From contig CAYGZQ010000021.1 of assembly GCA_964354375.1 (NCBI GenBank), positions 20,175-57,269 on the forward strand: a stretch of DNA of 37,095 bases, read 5' to 3'. Below the pieces are notes generated by a model, which was given only the letters and a program-made list of their open reading frames with translations, did no database searches and had not been told where the DNA came from. This DNA is from CAYGZQ01 sp964354375 [NCBI: uncultured Planctomycetota bacterium]. GTDB lineage: Bacteria > JAJVIF01 > JAPKYR01. Both the position numbers and the translations under genes were made by a program. Shown here piece by piece: positions 7,823 through 16,883 of the stretch; position 1 is the stretch's first letter; each line of letters begins with the position of its first letter.

Positions 7823-9133
7823 ATGGACGCCTCCGGGGCGAAAGAATCGACCCTCGACTTGATCCGCTTCATCGAGGCCGCTCCTACCGCGGCGCATGCG
7901 GCGTTGGAGTCCGCTCGACGATTGGAGGCCGGGGGATTCAGACGTATCGAAGAGACCGCCCGGTGGAAGATCAAACCCGGCGACCGTTTCTACGTGATCC
8001 GCGACCAGTCATCGATTGTCGCCGTGAAGATGGGATCGGCGCCGCCCGCCGAGGCGGGCTTCAGGATCGCCGCCGCCCATACCGACTTCCCGGGCTTCCG
8101 GGTCAAGCCGAACGGGGTCTACTCGAAGAACGGATACATCCAGCTCGGGGTTGAAGTCTACGGAGGACCGGTTCTTCACACATGGACCGACCGAGACCTC
8201 GGCCTCGCGGGAAAGTTAGTGATCAGAAGCGATGACGGGTCACATCGCGTCGTCCTCTTCTCCGTGAACCGCCCGGTGTGCCGCATCCCCAACCTCGCCC
8301 CGCATATCAAGGCCGACAAAAACGAGGGTCTCAAGCTCAACAAACAGGACCACCTCCCGCCGGTTATCGGCATGGGCGAGGAGAAGGCCCTCGAAGACAA
8401 GCCGCTTCTGAAACTGATCTCGGAATCGGCGGACGGCGGCCCGGTCGATCCTGAGAAAGTCACGGCATACTCGATTGAGGTCTTCGATCTTCAGCCCGGA
8501 GCCCTGGGGGGCATCAACGAGGAATTCGTTTTCATCAGGAGCATCGACAATCTCTCGAGCTGTCACGCGGAAGTCGAGGCTTTGACAAGGGCACCGAAGG
8601 ACACGCCATTCACGCAGATCGTGGCGCTGTTCGACAACGAGGAGGTCGGGTCGCAGACGATGCAGGGTGCGAGGTCGGGTTTTCTCGACAGCGTGATGGA
8701 GCGGATCACGGCATCGGGGGACAATTCGAGAGAGACCTATTTCCGTGCGCTGGCGAGCTCGATGATGATATCGGCGGACGGGGCGCACGCGATAAACCCG
8801 AACTATCCCGAGGCGCACGAGCCCAGGCATCATCCCGTATTGAACGGCGGCCCGGTCGTCAAGGTCAACGCGATGGAAAGCTACACGACGCAGATCGAGG
8901 CGCTCGACCATCTCAGGAGATGCGCCGAGAGGGCGGACGTGCCGTTGCAGACATTCGTCGCGAAGACAGATGTCGGCACCGGCGGTACGATCGGTCCGAT
9001 GACCGCAAGCCGTCTCGGCATCAGGTCGATCGACATCGGCAGTCCCATGATCGCCATGCACTCGTCCCGCGAGATGGGCGGCTCACTGGATCAGCTTCAC
9101 ATGATAAACCTCCTGACCGAGCACTTCTCCTAG
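7823..9133 (+). CDS. apeB: M18 family aminopeptidase (aspartyl aminopeptidase type)
   Basis: A two-zinc metalloaminopeptidase that removes N-terminal, often acidic, residues from peptides in the cytoplasm. The 436-residue length matches the M18 family. Metal and catalytic motifs visible are AAHTDFPG (His86, Asp88), a conserved TWTDRDLGLAG block (120-129), FDNEEVGS (the two glutamates) and PMIAMHSSREM near the C-terminus. The ATG at 7823 has a strong GGAAGGAGAA site; the earlier in-frame start overlaps the permease and is unlikely. It is probably cotranscribed with the ABC genes, though no functional link is evident. The symbol is by family only. Confidence 0.92.
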   Translation: MDASGAKESTLDLIRFIEAAPTAAHAALESARRLEAGGFRRIEETARWKIKPGDRFYVIRDQSSIVAVKMGSAPPAEAGFRIAAAHTDFPGFRVKPNGVYSKNGYIQLGVEVYGGPVLHTWTDRDLGLAGKLVIRSDDGSHRVVLFSVNRPVCRIPNLAPHIKADKNEGLKLNKQDHLPPVIGMGEEKALEDKPLLKLISESADGGPVDPEKVTAYSIEVFDLQPGALGGINEEFVFIRSIDNLSSCHAEVEALTRAPKDTPFTQIVALFDNEEVGSQTMQGARSGFLDSVMERITASGDNSRETYFRALASSMMISADGAHAINPNYPEAHEPRHHPVLNGGPVVKVNAMESYTTQIEALDHLRRCAERADVPLQTFVAKTDVGTGGTIGPMTASRLGIRSIDIGSPMIAMHSSREMGGSLDQLHMINLLTEHFS

Positions 9134-9160
9134 CTTGATGAACCCGGGACTGGCCCCACC

Positions 9161-10252
9161 ATGCGGTCGATGACTCCCAGACAACGAATGCTGACGGCGC
9201 TGGACCGCGGAGTGCCCGATCGCCTGCCCGCGTCGGTTCATGACTGGATGGAATACTGGCTCATCAAGTATCTGGATGGCGCAGGCAAATTCGAGGCGTT
9301 CGAGAGATTCGGGCTGGACTGGTCGGTCTATCAGTGGCGATGGAACCTGGATGAAAAGGCCGCGGGGAATTGGCGAATCGAGCGCAAAGACATCACCCCG
9401 CCCGACAGCGACCGGGTCGAGCAGATCACGATCGAGACACCCGAGAAGACCTTCCGCGAGGTCTGGACATGGGACCGCCACCTCACTCACTGGACGACCG
9501 AATACCTGCTGAAAGATCCTGAGGACATCTTCATCTTCTGCCGACACCATCCCGTCGAGATTCTCGACCTCGGCTATGAGCGCGAGACGCTCAAAATGAT
9601 CGGAGACAGGGGGATTCTGCGGTGCGGACGGATCGGGCCGTGGCACAGGCTTTGCGAGCTTTACGGTGTGGAGAAGATGATCTACGCATGCTTCGAGGAT
9701 GCGTCCTGGGTGCATGCCGCGATGAACGCGGTCACGGAAATGGACCTTCGCGCGCTCGACACAATGCGCTCAAGTCGCACCGACCTTTTCGAGACAGGCG
9801 GCGGGCATAATTCATCGACCGTCATCTCCCCGACGATATTCAAGGAGTTCATTCTGCCGTATGAGAAGCGGCTACACACATTTTTGCGGGAGGAGATCGG
9901 GATACGCACCGTATATCACACCTGCGGCGGCATGATGCCGATTCTCGACCTTCTCGTGGAGGTGGGATCGACCGCGCTCGAGACGCTCACGCCACCTGCC
10001 ATGGGGGGCGATGTGGACCTGGCTGCAGTGAAGAAGCGGATCGGGGACAAGGTGGCGCTGATCGGGGGATTCGACCAGTACAACGGGTTCGAAAATGCCT
10101 CGCCCGAGGACACACGTCGCTACGTGCGACATTGCTTCGAGACCGCCGGCGTGGGCGGTGGCTACATAATGAATCCGTCGGACCATTTCTTTGAAGCGCC
10201 CGTGGAGAACCTGGAAGCATACGCCGACGAAGCTCGAAAATGCGTCTATTGA
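9161..10252 (+). CDS. Uroporphyrinogen decarboxylase-family protein (probable corrinoid methyltransferase)
   Basis: A 363-residue protein of the URO-D/MtaA/CmuA superfamily, a TIM barrel. True HemE enzymes carry an N-terminal substrate-binding Arg/Asp pattern that I do not see. Instead it has HTCGG (253-257), the His-x-Cys zinc motif of methylcobamide:coenzyme M-type methyltransferases, together with GGGHNSS (213-219) and LIGGFDQ. A role in methyl transfer to or from a corrinoid cofactor is therefore favoured over haem synthesis; the substrate is unknown. It starts 27 bp after the aminopeptidase stop. A second ATG at 9170 (MTPRQRM) is an equally good start. Confidence 0.82.
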   Translation: MRSMTPRQRMLTALDRGVPDRLPASVHDWMEYWLIKYLDGAGKFEAFERFGLDWSVYQWRWNLDEKAAGNWRIERKDITPPDSDRVEQITIETPEKTFREVWTWDRHLTHWTTEYLLKDPEDIFIFCRHHPVEILDLGYERETLKMIGDRGILRCGRIGPWHRLCELYGVEKMIYACFEDASWVHAAMNAVTEMDLRALDTMRSSRTDLFETGGGHNSSTVISPTIFKEFILPYEKRLHTFLREEIGIRTVYHTCGGMMPILDLLVEVGSTALETLTPPAMGGDVDLAAVKKRIGDKVALIGGFDQYNGFENASPEDTRRYVRHCFETAGVGGGYIMNPSDHFFEAPVENLEAYADEARKCVY

Positions 10253-10271
10253 TGCGGCCGGGAGCCGGAGC

Positions 10272-10300
10272 TTGTTGAAACTCGGACCATTGTGTATTCT
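10272..10300 (+). promoter_or_regulatory. Possible promoter of the large lipoprotein gene
   Basis: TTGTTG (10272-10277), a 17-bp spacer and TATTCT (10295-10300) lie ahead of the gene starting at 10340. The match is moderate; the leader would be about 33 nt and contains a GGAG site. Confidence 0.5.
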
Positions 10301-10339
10301 CGTAGGGGGCCAGTGAAATCACTTCGTCCGGAGTCGAAC

Positions 10340-12733
10340 ATGCGCGGTACACAAGCGATTCTGATTCTGCTGCTGGCGATTGCATCGGCAGGTTGCGCCG
10401 GGGCATCTGCGGTGTTGCCCGACAGCAGTCCTCCCGATAACATCACGCAGGTCTCCTACGAAGGAATGGTGGGAAGGACCCTGTGGGGGCTGTGGGACGC
10501 GAGACTGGACAAGGAGAGCCTGACGGTGAACGTGACGCCGATGAGGAGCGCCGATTTCACCTGCAATGTCACGAGATTCATGCAGCCGCCGTACAGCCCG
10601 GTGAACATGCTGTCGATCTCGATTGGTCCCGGGAGCGATCCGGCGAACGGATTTTTCATCGTGGATGTCACGGTGAGACATCCGTTTCCGGGATTGAACA
10701 AGTTCAACGGTTTCGATGTGCGGGGCATACTTCTGTCGAATGGATCGGAGCATGGAATCCACGATCCGAGCGTCATAATCGCGGCCCAGGGCGAGACCCG
10801 TCTCAAGAACGCCGACGGTTACACGCGATGGTGGAACTATCCCGAGTTCACAACGTACGGCACTATCTTCGGATTCACGTTCGGTTCGCTTGCTCCTCCG
10901 AACCAACCTACAGCGACCGTGAATCCGTACAAGTATTTCGCGGACGGCCTGGATGCCGATGCGCAGATGTCGGAACTGAACACCGCGAATCGAGGCTTCT
11001 TTTCTACGAATCCGGGGGTTAACACTCGCAGGTACGAAATCCAGTTCAAAAATATCGGCGGTCAGAACATACTGGACTTCCAGTATGCCGTCGATGCAAG
11101 CTGGGCGCTGCCCGATCCGGCCTTTGAGCCGGAATATCCGGTCGAGGCGTTTCCGTTGAGCGCGAACTGTGCCGAGGCGTTCATGGTTGAGGTCACGGAT
11201 GCCGGATCAGACGCGTGGTGGGGGGGTCCCGGACAGTCGGGGGGGAAACTGGTGCTCGACATCGCGGTCTCCGACTGGCAGGGTCTGGAGAACCCCGGCG
11301 GCGCTCTCGGGCAGATATCCGAGATATGGCTCGAGGGTCCGGTTCTGAACGGAGCTGTTGAGGTCCTCGGATCCGCCCAGGTAATCGACCCCGGCGGACT
11401 GACTGCGGTTGTACGAGCCACGATTGACGATCTGAATCTCACCCAGTCGGGTCCAGAGTATCTTTTCGGAGCTGTCGTCAGCTCATCACCCTCGACCTAC
11501 GAACCGCAGGTTCCGGGAGGGTCCGCGTTCGCCCATCCCGATGCCCCCCTCTCGGCCTATTTCCTTGCCCAGGTCGATATTAAGGCCGCTGGGGAAAAGC
11601 CGATATGGCCGACGTTGCAGGGGAACAGGGCTAACACCGGCTACGTGGGTCTGCAGGGACCCGCGGCTGTTCATGATGCTCCGACGTGGACGCATCTGTG
11701 GCAGCCGAATCCATACGGAAATCCGCTTCCGGTCTTTCTCTCGGAAGATAACGCGTTTCTGAGCAATACCGGCGACGGCGGTCCGCTTCCGTGCGGAGCG
11801 GTCGACCTTATCACCAAGACAACCAAATGGAACCAGCAATTCCACGATGACATGCAGAACTGGCTGAATCTGAAGGCGATCAGCGAGGACGGCGAAGTGG
11901 CGTTGTGTTATGAGTCGAAGTATGCGCTGATCTATGGGCTCGACGTCGAGGACGGCAGCGAGCTCTGGCACATCCCCGGCACGATCAAGGTCGATGCCTA
12001 CCCGACGACCGATCTGGACGGGAATTTCATCATTCCGGTGGACGAGTACGGGTATCAGAGTGTTGAGGCGCACACGGGCACGATCAACTGGACTTCGCAA
12101 ATCGGCGTCGGTTACTACGACATTCCGGCTGTTGGAGATAATGGCGTGATATATGCGACGTCCGGCGGGCAATGGGACGGCGTGCTTTGCGCCCTCGATC
12201 CCGCCGACGGTACGACCAACTGGACAAGCCAGGGTCTGGGTCAGCTACGCATGAACGGCGTGACCGTGCATCCGAACGGGACGATCATTCTCCACAGCGA
12301 ACAGGGACTTTTCTGCTTCAAGGACAACGGGGACAGCTGCGGGATCGCCTGGCAGAAACCGTACCCGTGCCCGTTCTTTTCATCGGTGGGAGTGGGTTCC
12401 ACCGGCGACATCTATATGATGGATTACGAAGGAGTTCTGAGGAGACTCGACCCGGCCACGGGCGATACCCTGCAATATACGGAGGGCTGGGGCGATGGTG
12501 TGTCTTTCCGTCCGGCCATCGGAGCGGACGGACTGATTTATGCGGCCACACGGCTTTACGACGAAAACGAGGCCTACATGACCTGCTGGAAACCTGACTG
12601 CACGCTTCACTGGCAGTACTACGCCGGGCAATGGTTCATGGGGGACGGTCTGATGGCGGCTCCTGCGATCGGTCAGGATGGGACCCTCTATTCATCCTAT
12701 CGAACCCTCGGACTCTGCGCTTGGAAGGATTGA
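10340..12733 (+). CDS. Lipoprotein with C-terminal PQQ-like beta-propeller
   Basis: A 797-residue exported protein. A lipoprotein signal peptide ends at the lipobox ASAGC (Cys19). The N-terminal ~420 residues are a beta-rich domain of unknown family (FNGFDVRGI, DFQYAVDASW) seen in secreted proteins of uncultured bacteria. From about residue 425 (WPTLQGNRANTGYVG) to the end there are repeated propeller blades with Trp/Gly-rich motifs such as ALDPADGTTNW and RRLDPATGD, like the PQQ-repeat or BamB family. It probably acts at the cell surface; the ligand is unknown. The ATG at 10340 has GGAG 6 nt upstream. Confidence 0.85.
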   Translation: MRGTQAILILLLAIASAGCAGASAVLPDSSPPDNITQVSYEGMVGRTLWGLWDARLDKESLTVNVTPMRSADFTCNVTRFMQPPYSPVNMLSISIGPGSDPANGFFIVDVTVRHPFPGLNKFNGFDVRGILLSNGSEHGIHDPSVIIAAQGETRLKNADGYTRWWNYPEFTTYGTIFGFTFGSLAPPNQPTATVNPYKYFADGLDADAQMSELNTANRGFFSTNPGVNTRRYEIQFKNIGGQNILDFQYAVDASWALPDPAFEPEYPVEAFPLSANCAEAFMVEVTDAGSDAWWGGPGQSGGKLVLDIAVSDWQGLENPGGALGQISEIWLEGPVLNGAVEVLGSAQVIDPGGLTAVVRATIDDLNLTQSGPEYLFGAVVSSSPSTYEPQVPGGSAFAHPDAPLSAYFLAQVDIKAAGEKPIWPTLQGNRANTGYVGLQGPAAVHDAPTWTHLWQPNPYGNPLPVFLSEDNAFLSNTGDGGPLPCGAVDLITKTTKWNQQFHDDMQNWLNLKAISEDGEVALCYESKYALIYGLDVEDGSELWHIPGTIKVDAYPTTDLDGNFIIPVDEYGYQSVEAHTGTINWTSQIGVGYYDIPAVGDNGVIYATSGGQWDGVLCALDPADGTTNWTSQGLGQLRMNGVTVHPNGTIILHSEQGLFCFKDNGDSCGIAWQKPYPCPFFSSVGVGSTGDIYMMDYEGVLRRLDPATGDTLQYTEGWGDGVSFRPAIGADGLIYAATRLYDENEAYMTCWKPDCTLHWQYYAGQWFMGDGLMAAPAIGQDGTLYSSYRTLGLCAWKD

Positions 12734-12750
12734 GTAGCACGCGCATCCTG

Positions 12751-13761
12751 TCAGAAGTTGAAGTCCTTCCGAATGAGGCTCATCACCTTGTCGGACACAA
12801 TCTTGCCCCCCGCCCTGGTCATGTGAATGCCGTCCTCGCCTCTCACCCCCACCTGCCTTCCGTTCAGGGTCAGATAGGCCGTGAAGTTCGATTCGGCGTC
12901 GCCGAGGATCGGGACGGTCGAGACATATGTCGACCTTGGGTTACGCCTGCACGCATCCTCGAACACTTTGTTCAGACTCTGCATTCTCCGATTGTAGCCG
13001 GGACTCCTCATTGGCGGCATGCCGATCCAGTAGACATGTGCGGCATGTCCGCGAAGGTCCCGGATGACACCGTCAACGCGGCTGAAGTAAATATTGAACC
13101 AGTCATCATCGCCGAATTGGTAGACCGTGCCGTCGATCTCGAACGCCTGCGCGTCGTTTGTCCCCATCATCACGATGACCGCATCGTAATGATCCTGGGC
13201 GAAAATCTCGTCTACCTGGGCTGGCCAGTTGTAGAAGTCGGGACGCGAGAGCCCGGAAGAATGTTTGAAATGCCTGTCGGGCACCATCGACGGATCGTCG
13301 TTCAGCGCGCGCACGATCATCGTCCCGAAACCGTCGCCCATCATGGAGTCGCCGATGAGAAGGACTTTGAGAGGATTCGACGGGCTGAACACCTCGCTGA
13401 CCTCGACGGGCGGCTCCTGGGAAAGAGGAGGGCCCGTCAGGGGGATGCGATCGCCTTCGCCGTATGGCTCGCTTGTGGCCTCGACAAAACCAGCCTCCGG
13501 CTCTTTCCCCATGAACTCGTAGAACGATCGCCGCAAAACGTCTCTCGGAACATTGAGATGTAGTTCCGACGTAAACGAATTGAGCGGATCGATCGCGGCC
13601 AGGAAAGTGTCTCTCGTGCGACCGACCTTGAGAGTGTCGGCCCAGCGACGGAGCCCCCCGGCGTCCAGCAGAAGCGTCACGACCAGGCAGGTCAGAAGAA
13701 TTACCGACACCTCTCTGATGGAGTAGAGTCTCTCTTCGCCGGTATGGGTCGTCTCGTCCAT
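12751..13761 (-). CDS. SGNH/GDSL-type hydrolase, membrane-anchored (DUF459-like)
   Basis: A 336-residue protein with one N-terminal membrane segment (about 16-33) and an extracytoplasmic SGNH hydrolase domain. Catalytic blocks are GDSMM (Ser139), GTND and DGIHMTRAG (Asp310, His313). Such proteins act as acyl-ester hydrolases or O-acetyltransferases. The gene lies 9 bp after the MBOAT gene in the same operon, so the pair probably moves acetyl groups across the membrane onto an exported polysaccharide or other surface polymer. It converges with the lipoprotein gene, leaving 17 bp between stops. Confidence 0.87.
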   Translation of the reverse strand: MDETTHTGEERLYSIREVSVILLTCLVVTLLLDAGGLRRWADTLKVGRTRDTFLAAIDPLNSFTSELHLNVPRDVLRRSFYEFMGKEPEAGFVEATSEPYGEGDRIPLTGPPLSQEPPVEVSEVFSPSNPLKVLLIGDSMMGDGFGTMIVRALNDDPSMVPDRHFKHSSGLSRPDFYNWPAQVDEIFAQDHYDAVIVMMGTNDAQAFEIDGTVYQFGDDDWFNIYFSRVDGVIRDLRGHAAHVYWIGMPPMRSPGYNRRMQSLNKVFEDACRRNPRSTYVSTVPILGDAESNFTAYLTLNGRQVGVRGEDGIHMTRAGGKIVSDKVMSLIRKDFNF

Positions 13762-13770
13762 CGGTCAAGC

Positions 13771-15246
13771 CTAAAACCTGAAATAGATGAAGGGCGCGAC
13801 GCCTTCGGATCCGAACGCGCTCAGCGCCAGCAGAAGAAGAGCAAGGATTACACCCTGCACCAACGCGGGCAGTCGAGAAAAGCTCCTTCTCGCCCATATC
13901 CCCGGCTGCGGCGGCATGAAATGCATCCCGATCCCGATGACCAGAAGCACGATAACAAACGGCGTCAGCAGCGTCGACGCAACATGCACATTGCCAAGAG
14001 CCTTGAGGTATTCAATCGCAAGCGTAAATGACCTCGCCCTGAAGAAAACCCATCCCAGGCACACAAAATGGAAGACAACGATCACCGAGATGATCTGCAG
14101 GAAAACGGCCTTCTCTCTTCTGCCGAAAATGTCGGCGAAAATCCTCTCTACCATGAGACCGAATCCGTGAAGCGCTCCCCACAGGACGAAATTCCACGAT
14201 GCTCCGTGCCAGAGGCCTCCGAGCACCATGGTGATCGCGATGTTCATGTATGTCTTCCACTTCCCATGTCTTGAGCCGCCCAGCGAGATGAAGAGATAGT
14301 CCCTGAGCCAGGTCGAGAGGGAGATGTGCCATCGACGCCAGAAATCCCTGAGAGACTGCGCCCTGTACGGGTTGTTGAAGTTGTCCGGAAAGTGATACCC
14401 CATCAGCGCCGCGACGCCGATGGCGATCTCGCTGTACGCGGCGAAGTCGCAATAAATCTGGACCGCGTAGCCGTAGACCGCCAGCAGGACCTCCGGGCTG
14501 GAGAACTTAAGCGGGTCCTCGAACACCGGGTCGACGAGCTCTGTCGCGATGTAGTTGGCGACGATCACCTTCTTGAACAGCCCCGCTATGATGAGCAGAA
14601 ACGCTCGCGCTGCGGCAATCCTCGAAGGATCCGGGTCCCGCTGAAGCTGAGGGATGAAATCGCGGGCCCTGACGATCGGTCCGGCAACGAGCTGCGGAAA
14701 GAACGAGATGTAGAGCAGCACATCGAGAAGCGAACGCGCGTACGGGGTGTCCCTCCTGTAGACATCGATAACATAGCTCATCGCCTGAAAGGTGAAAAAC
14801 GAGATGCCGACCGGAAGGATTATGTCGACCAGAGGCATATGCGCGTCGAGATGCAGCGCGGTCAACAGGTTGTTGAAAGAGGAGACAAAAAAGCCGAAGT
14901 ACTTGAAGAACCCGAGGATGGCCAGGTTCCATGTCACCGCCGAGGTCAGGATGATCCTTCGCGTCCGGTCGGGGCAGTCTCGACCGAGCGCAAGTCCGAA
15001 GAGATAGTTGCCCACCGAGCACGCCAGCAGCAGAAACATGAATTTCCAGTTCCAGTAGCCGTAAAAGAAGTAGCTCGCGAGAATAAGGAAAATTTTCCGC
15101 CACTGCGACCTGCTCCTCAGAAACGCGGAAACGGTTCCCTGGATTTCATAGGGGATGATTCTGAGAAAGGAATTGTCGACGAGCAGCCAACTGACTGTGA
15201 AGACGACGGTGAAGAAGATCGCGAAGTCGACAGTAGGAAAGAGCAT
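13771..15246 (-). CDS. MBOAT family O-acyltransferase (AlgI/DltB-like)
   Basis: A 491-residue polytopic membrane protein with roughly ten hydrophobic segments. Its family core is DFWRRWHISLSTWLRDYLF (301-319), followed by LGGLWHGASWNF (342-353) with the catalytic His347. The length and motifs fit the AlgI/PatA group, which passes acetyl groups through the membrane. It is the upstream partner of the SGNH gene. I took the ATG at 15244-15246 (MLFPTVDF, usual for this family) rather than the frame start at 15291; no convincing Shine-Dalgarno sequence precedes either. Confidence 0.92.
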   Translation of the reverse strand: MLFPTVDFAIFFTVVFTVSWLLVDNSFLRIIPYEIQGTVSAFLRSRSQWRKIFLILASYFFYGYWNWKFMFLLLACSVGNYLFGLALGRDCPDRTRRIILTSAVTWNLAILGFFKYFGFFVSSFNNLLTALHLDAHMPLVDIILPVGISFFTFQAMSYVIDVYRRDTPYARSLLDVLLYISFFPQLVAGPIVRARDFIPQLQRDPDPSRIAAARAFLLIIAGLFKKVIVANYIATELVDPVFEDPLKFSSPEVLLAVYGYAVQIYCDFAAYSEIAIGVAALMGYHFPDNFNNPYRAQSLRDFWRRWHISLSTWLRDYLFISLGGSRHGKWKTYMNIAITMVLGGLWHGASWNFVLWGALHGFGLMVERIFADIFGRREKAVFLQIISVIVVFHFVCLGWVFFRARSFTLAIEYLKALGNVHVASTLLTPFVIVLLVIGIGMHFMPPQPGIWARRSFSRLPALVQGVILALLLLALSAFGSEGVAPFIYFRF

Positions 15247-15368
15247 AGTTGGCCGCCAGGCGCCTGTGCCGACGCGGTCGCTGCGATACACGGGCTATCC
15301 TGCACCGTTCGCGCAAAGCAATACCATTTTCCCGGTTCTTTGGGTAGTGTACCGGTGGGCTGACGTGG

Positions 15369-15400
15369 CCCCCCTGTAGTCCCCCCCAAGGGGGGGACGG
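15369..15400 (-). repeat. C/G-tract repeat, copy A (gene-3' associated)
   Basis: On the minus strand it reads CCGT-C7-TT-G7-ACTACA-G6. The C7/G7 part (15379-15398) is a perfect hairpin. Copies lie at 19788-19822 and, in part, at 23690-23705. It is in the 209-bp gap downstream of the aldehyde dehydrogenase stop and upstream of the MBOAT gene; nothing else is clear in that gap. The T run at 15402-15407 is on the plus strand, where no gene ends, so it is not an ordinary terminator. Confidence 0.8.
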
Positions 15401-15455
15401 CTTTTTTCTGAATCCTACAATCGACAAAGGCTCTTCCTGCGGCGCAGCGAAAGAC

Positions 15456-16883
15456 CTAAACCCGCAGCACCAGCACCTTCTCCTCGGTCATCTCGTTCAT
15501 GGTGCACCGGACGCCCTCGCGACCCTGCCCCGAGTTCTTCACGCCGCCGTACGGGTAATTGTCCACCCTGACGGTCGGGATGTCGTTCGCGATCACCGCG
15601 CCGACCTCGATCTCGCGATACGCGGAATTGATCCGATTGATGTCGCTGGTGAAAATCCCCGCCTGGAGCCCGTATTTCGAGTCGTTGATCAGGTCCAGAG
15701 CTTCATCCCAGGTTTTGTAGGGAGCGAGGACGATCACAGGACCGAATACCTCCGACGCATAGACCTTCGCGTCGCGGGGAACGTTTGCCAGGATCACGGG
15801 TGAGAGCACGAGCCCGCTTCGATGGGGCTTGAGGAGAGCGGTCGCGCCCAAGTCCATAGCTTCCCTCACCCAGGCCTCGACCCTGTCCGCCTCCGCCTCG
15901 GTAATCATGGGTCCGACGAGGGTATCCTCGCCCGACGGGTCCCCGACTTTGACCTTTCGAGTCTCGCGCAAAAGCATCTTGATGAAAGATTCGTAGATCG
16001 GCTCGTGTATGAAAACCCTCTGGACGCTGATGCAGATCTGGCCCGCGTGCGCAAATCCCCCGAAGGCGATCCTCTTGGACGCGAACTCGAGATCGGCGTC
16101 CTCGTGCACCGCGACTGCCGCGTTTCCGCCGAGCTCGAGCGCTACTCTTTTCCTGCCCGCGATGGCCTTGAGATTCCAGCCGACCCGTGCGCTTCCGGTG
16201 AACGAGAGCATTTTCGCGCGATCGTCCATTATGAGCCGCTCAAACGACAGGCCGGGGCAGGGCGTGACCTGGACCGCTCCCGGCGGCAGACCCGCATCGT
16301 GACACACCCTCGCGAGCTTCAAAGCGGTGAGCGGGGTCTCGCTCGACGGCTTGACGATCACCGGACATCCCACCGCGATCGCAGGCGCCAGTTTATGCAT
16401 TATGAGGTTCAACGGGAAATTGAACGGGCTTATCGCGAGTGTGGGTCCGAGCGGCACTCTCCCGACCAGCGCGGTGTAGTCTCTCGACCCCGGCTGGATG
16501 TCGAGCGGGAGCCACTCGCCGCCGAAACGGATCGCCTCCTCGGCAGCCAGCCTGCACGTGATGCTCGAGCGGTCGACCTCCCCGCGCGCGAGTTTGATCG
16601 GCTTTCCACCCTCCCTGCTGATGAGTCTCGCGAACCCTTCGGCATCTTTGGCGATGCCGCGGGCTACCTTGTGGAGCATCTCAGAGCGCTGGTCGCGACT
16701 CAGGCGCGCAAACGGCTTAAATGCATCCGCCGCCGATTCCATGGCGCGATCGAGCATCGATGCATCGGCGATCGGTGAGAGAGCTATCACCTCGCCCGTG
16801 TAGGGATCGGTCACCGTGTTGTAGTCATTCGACCGGACAAATTCGCCGTTGATGTAGAGCTTTTCCTTCCTGATCGCAGGCAT
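15456..16883 (-). CDS. NAD(P)-dependent aldehyde dehydrogenase family protein
   Basis: A 475-residue soluble enzyme that oxidises an aldehyde to the acid with NAD(P). Motifs are SPFNFPLN (Asn155), KPSSETP (Lys178), FTGSARVG (228-235), ALELGGNAA (Glu250) and the nucleophile Cys284 in AGQICISVQR. The sequence style (ISREGGKPI, HEDADLE, GVKNSGQGREGVR) resembles the branch holding non-phosphorylating glyceraldehyde-3-phosphate, lactaldehyde and succinate-semialdehyde dehydrogenases; I cannot decide which. Its ATG overlaps the stop of the acetyltransferase gene as TAATG (16881-16885), implying coupled translation. Confidence 0.9.
   Translation of the reverse strand: MPAIRKEKLYINGEFVRSNDYNTVTDPYTGEVIALSPIADASMLDRAMESAADAFKPFARLSRDQRSEMLHKVARGIAKDAEGFARLISREGGKPIKLARGEVDRSSITCRLAAEEAIRFGGEWLPLDIQPGSRDYTALVGRVPLGPTLAISPFNFPLNLIMHKLAPAIAVGCPVIVKPSSETPLTALKLARVCHDAGLPPGAVQVTPCPGLSFERLIMDDRAKMLSFTGSARVGWNLKAIAGRKRVALELGGNAAVAVHEDADLEFASKRIAFGGFAHAGQICISVQRVFIHEPIYESFIKMLLRETRKVKVGDPSGEDTLVGPMITEAEADRVEAWVREAMDLGATALLKPHRSGLVLSPVILANVPRDAKVYASEVFGPVIVLAPYKTWDEALDLINDSKYGLQAGIFTSDINRINSAYREIEVGAVIANDIPTVRVDNYPYGGVKNSGQGREGVRCTMNEMTEEKVLVLRV

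Noticed and set aside
9161-10252. Naming this gene hemE
   Set aside because: The HTCGG zinc motif and lack of the HemE substrate-binding N-terminus point to the methyltransferase branch.
15379-15407. Rho-independent terminator (GTC7/G7AC hairpin plus T run)
   Set aside because: The T run is on the plus strand but the neighbouring genes both read minus, and the same palindrome recurs elsewhere without T runs. It was annotated as a repeat instead.
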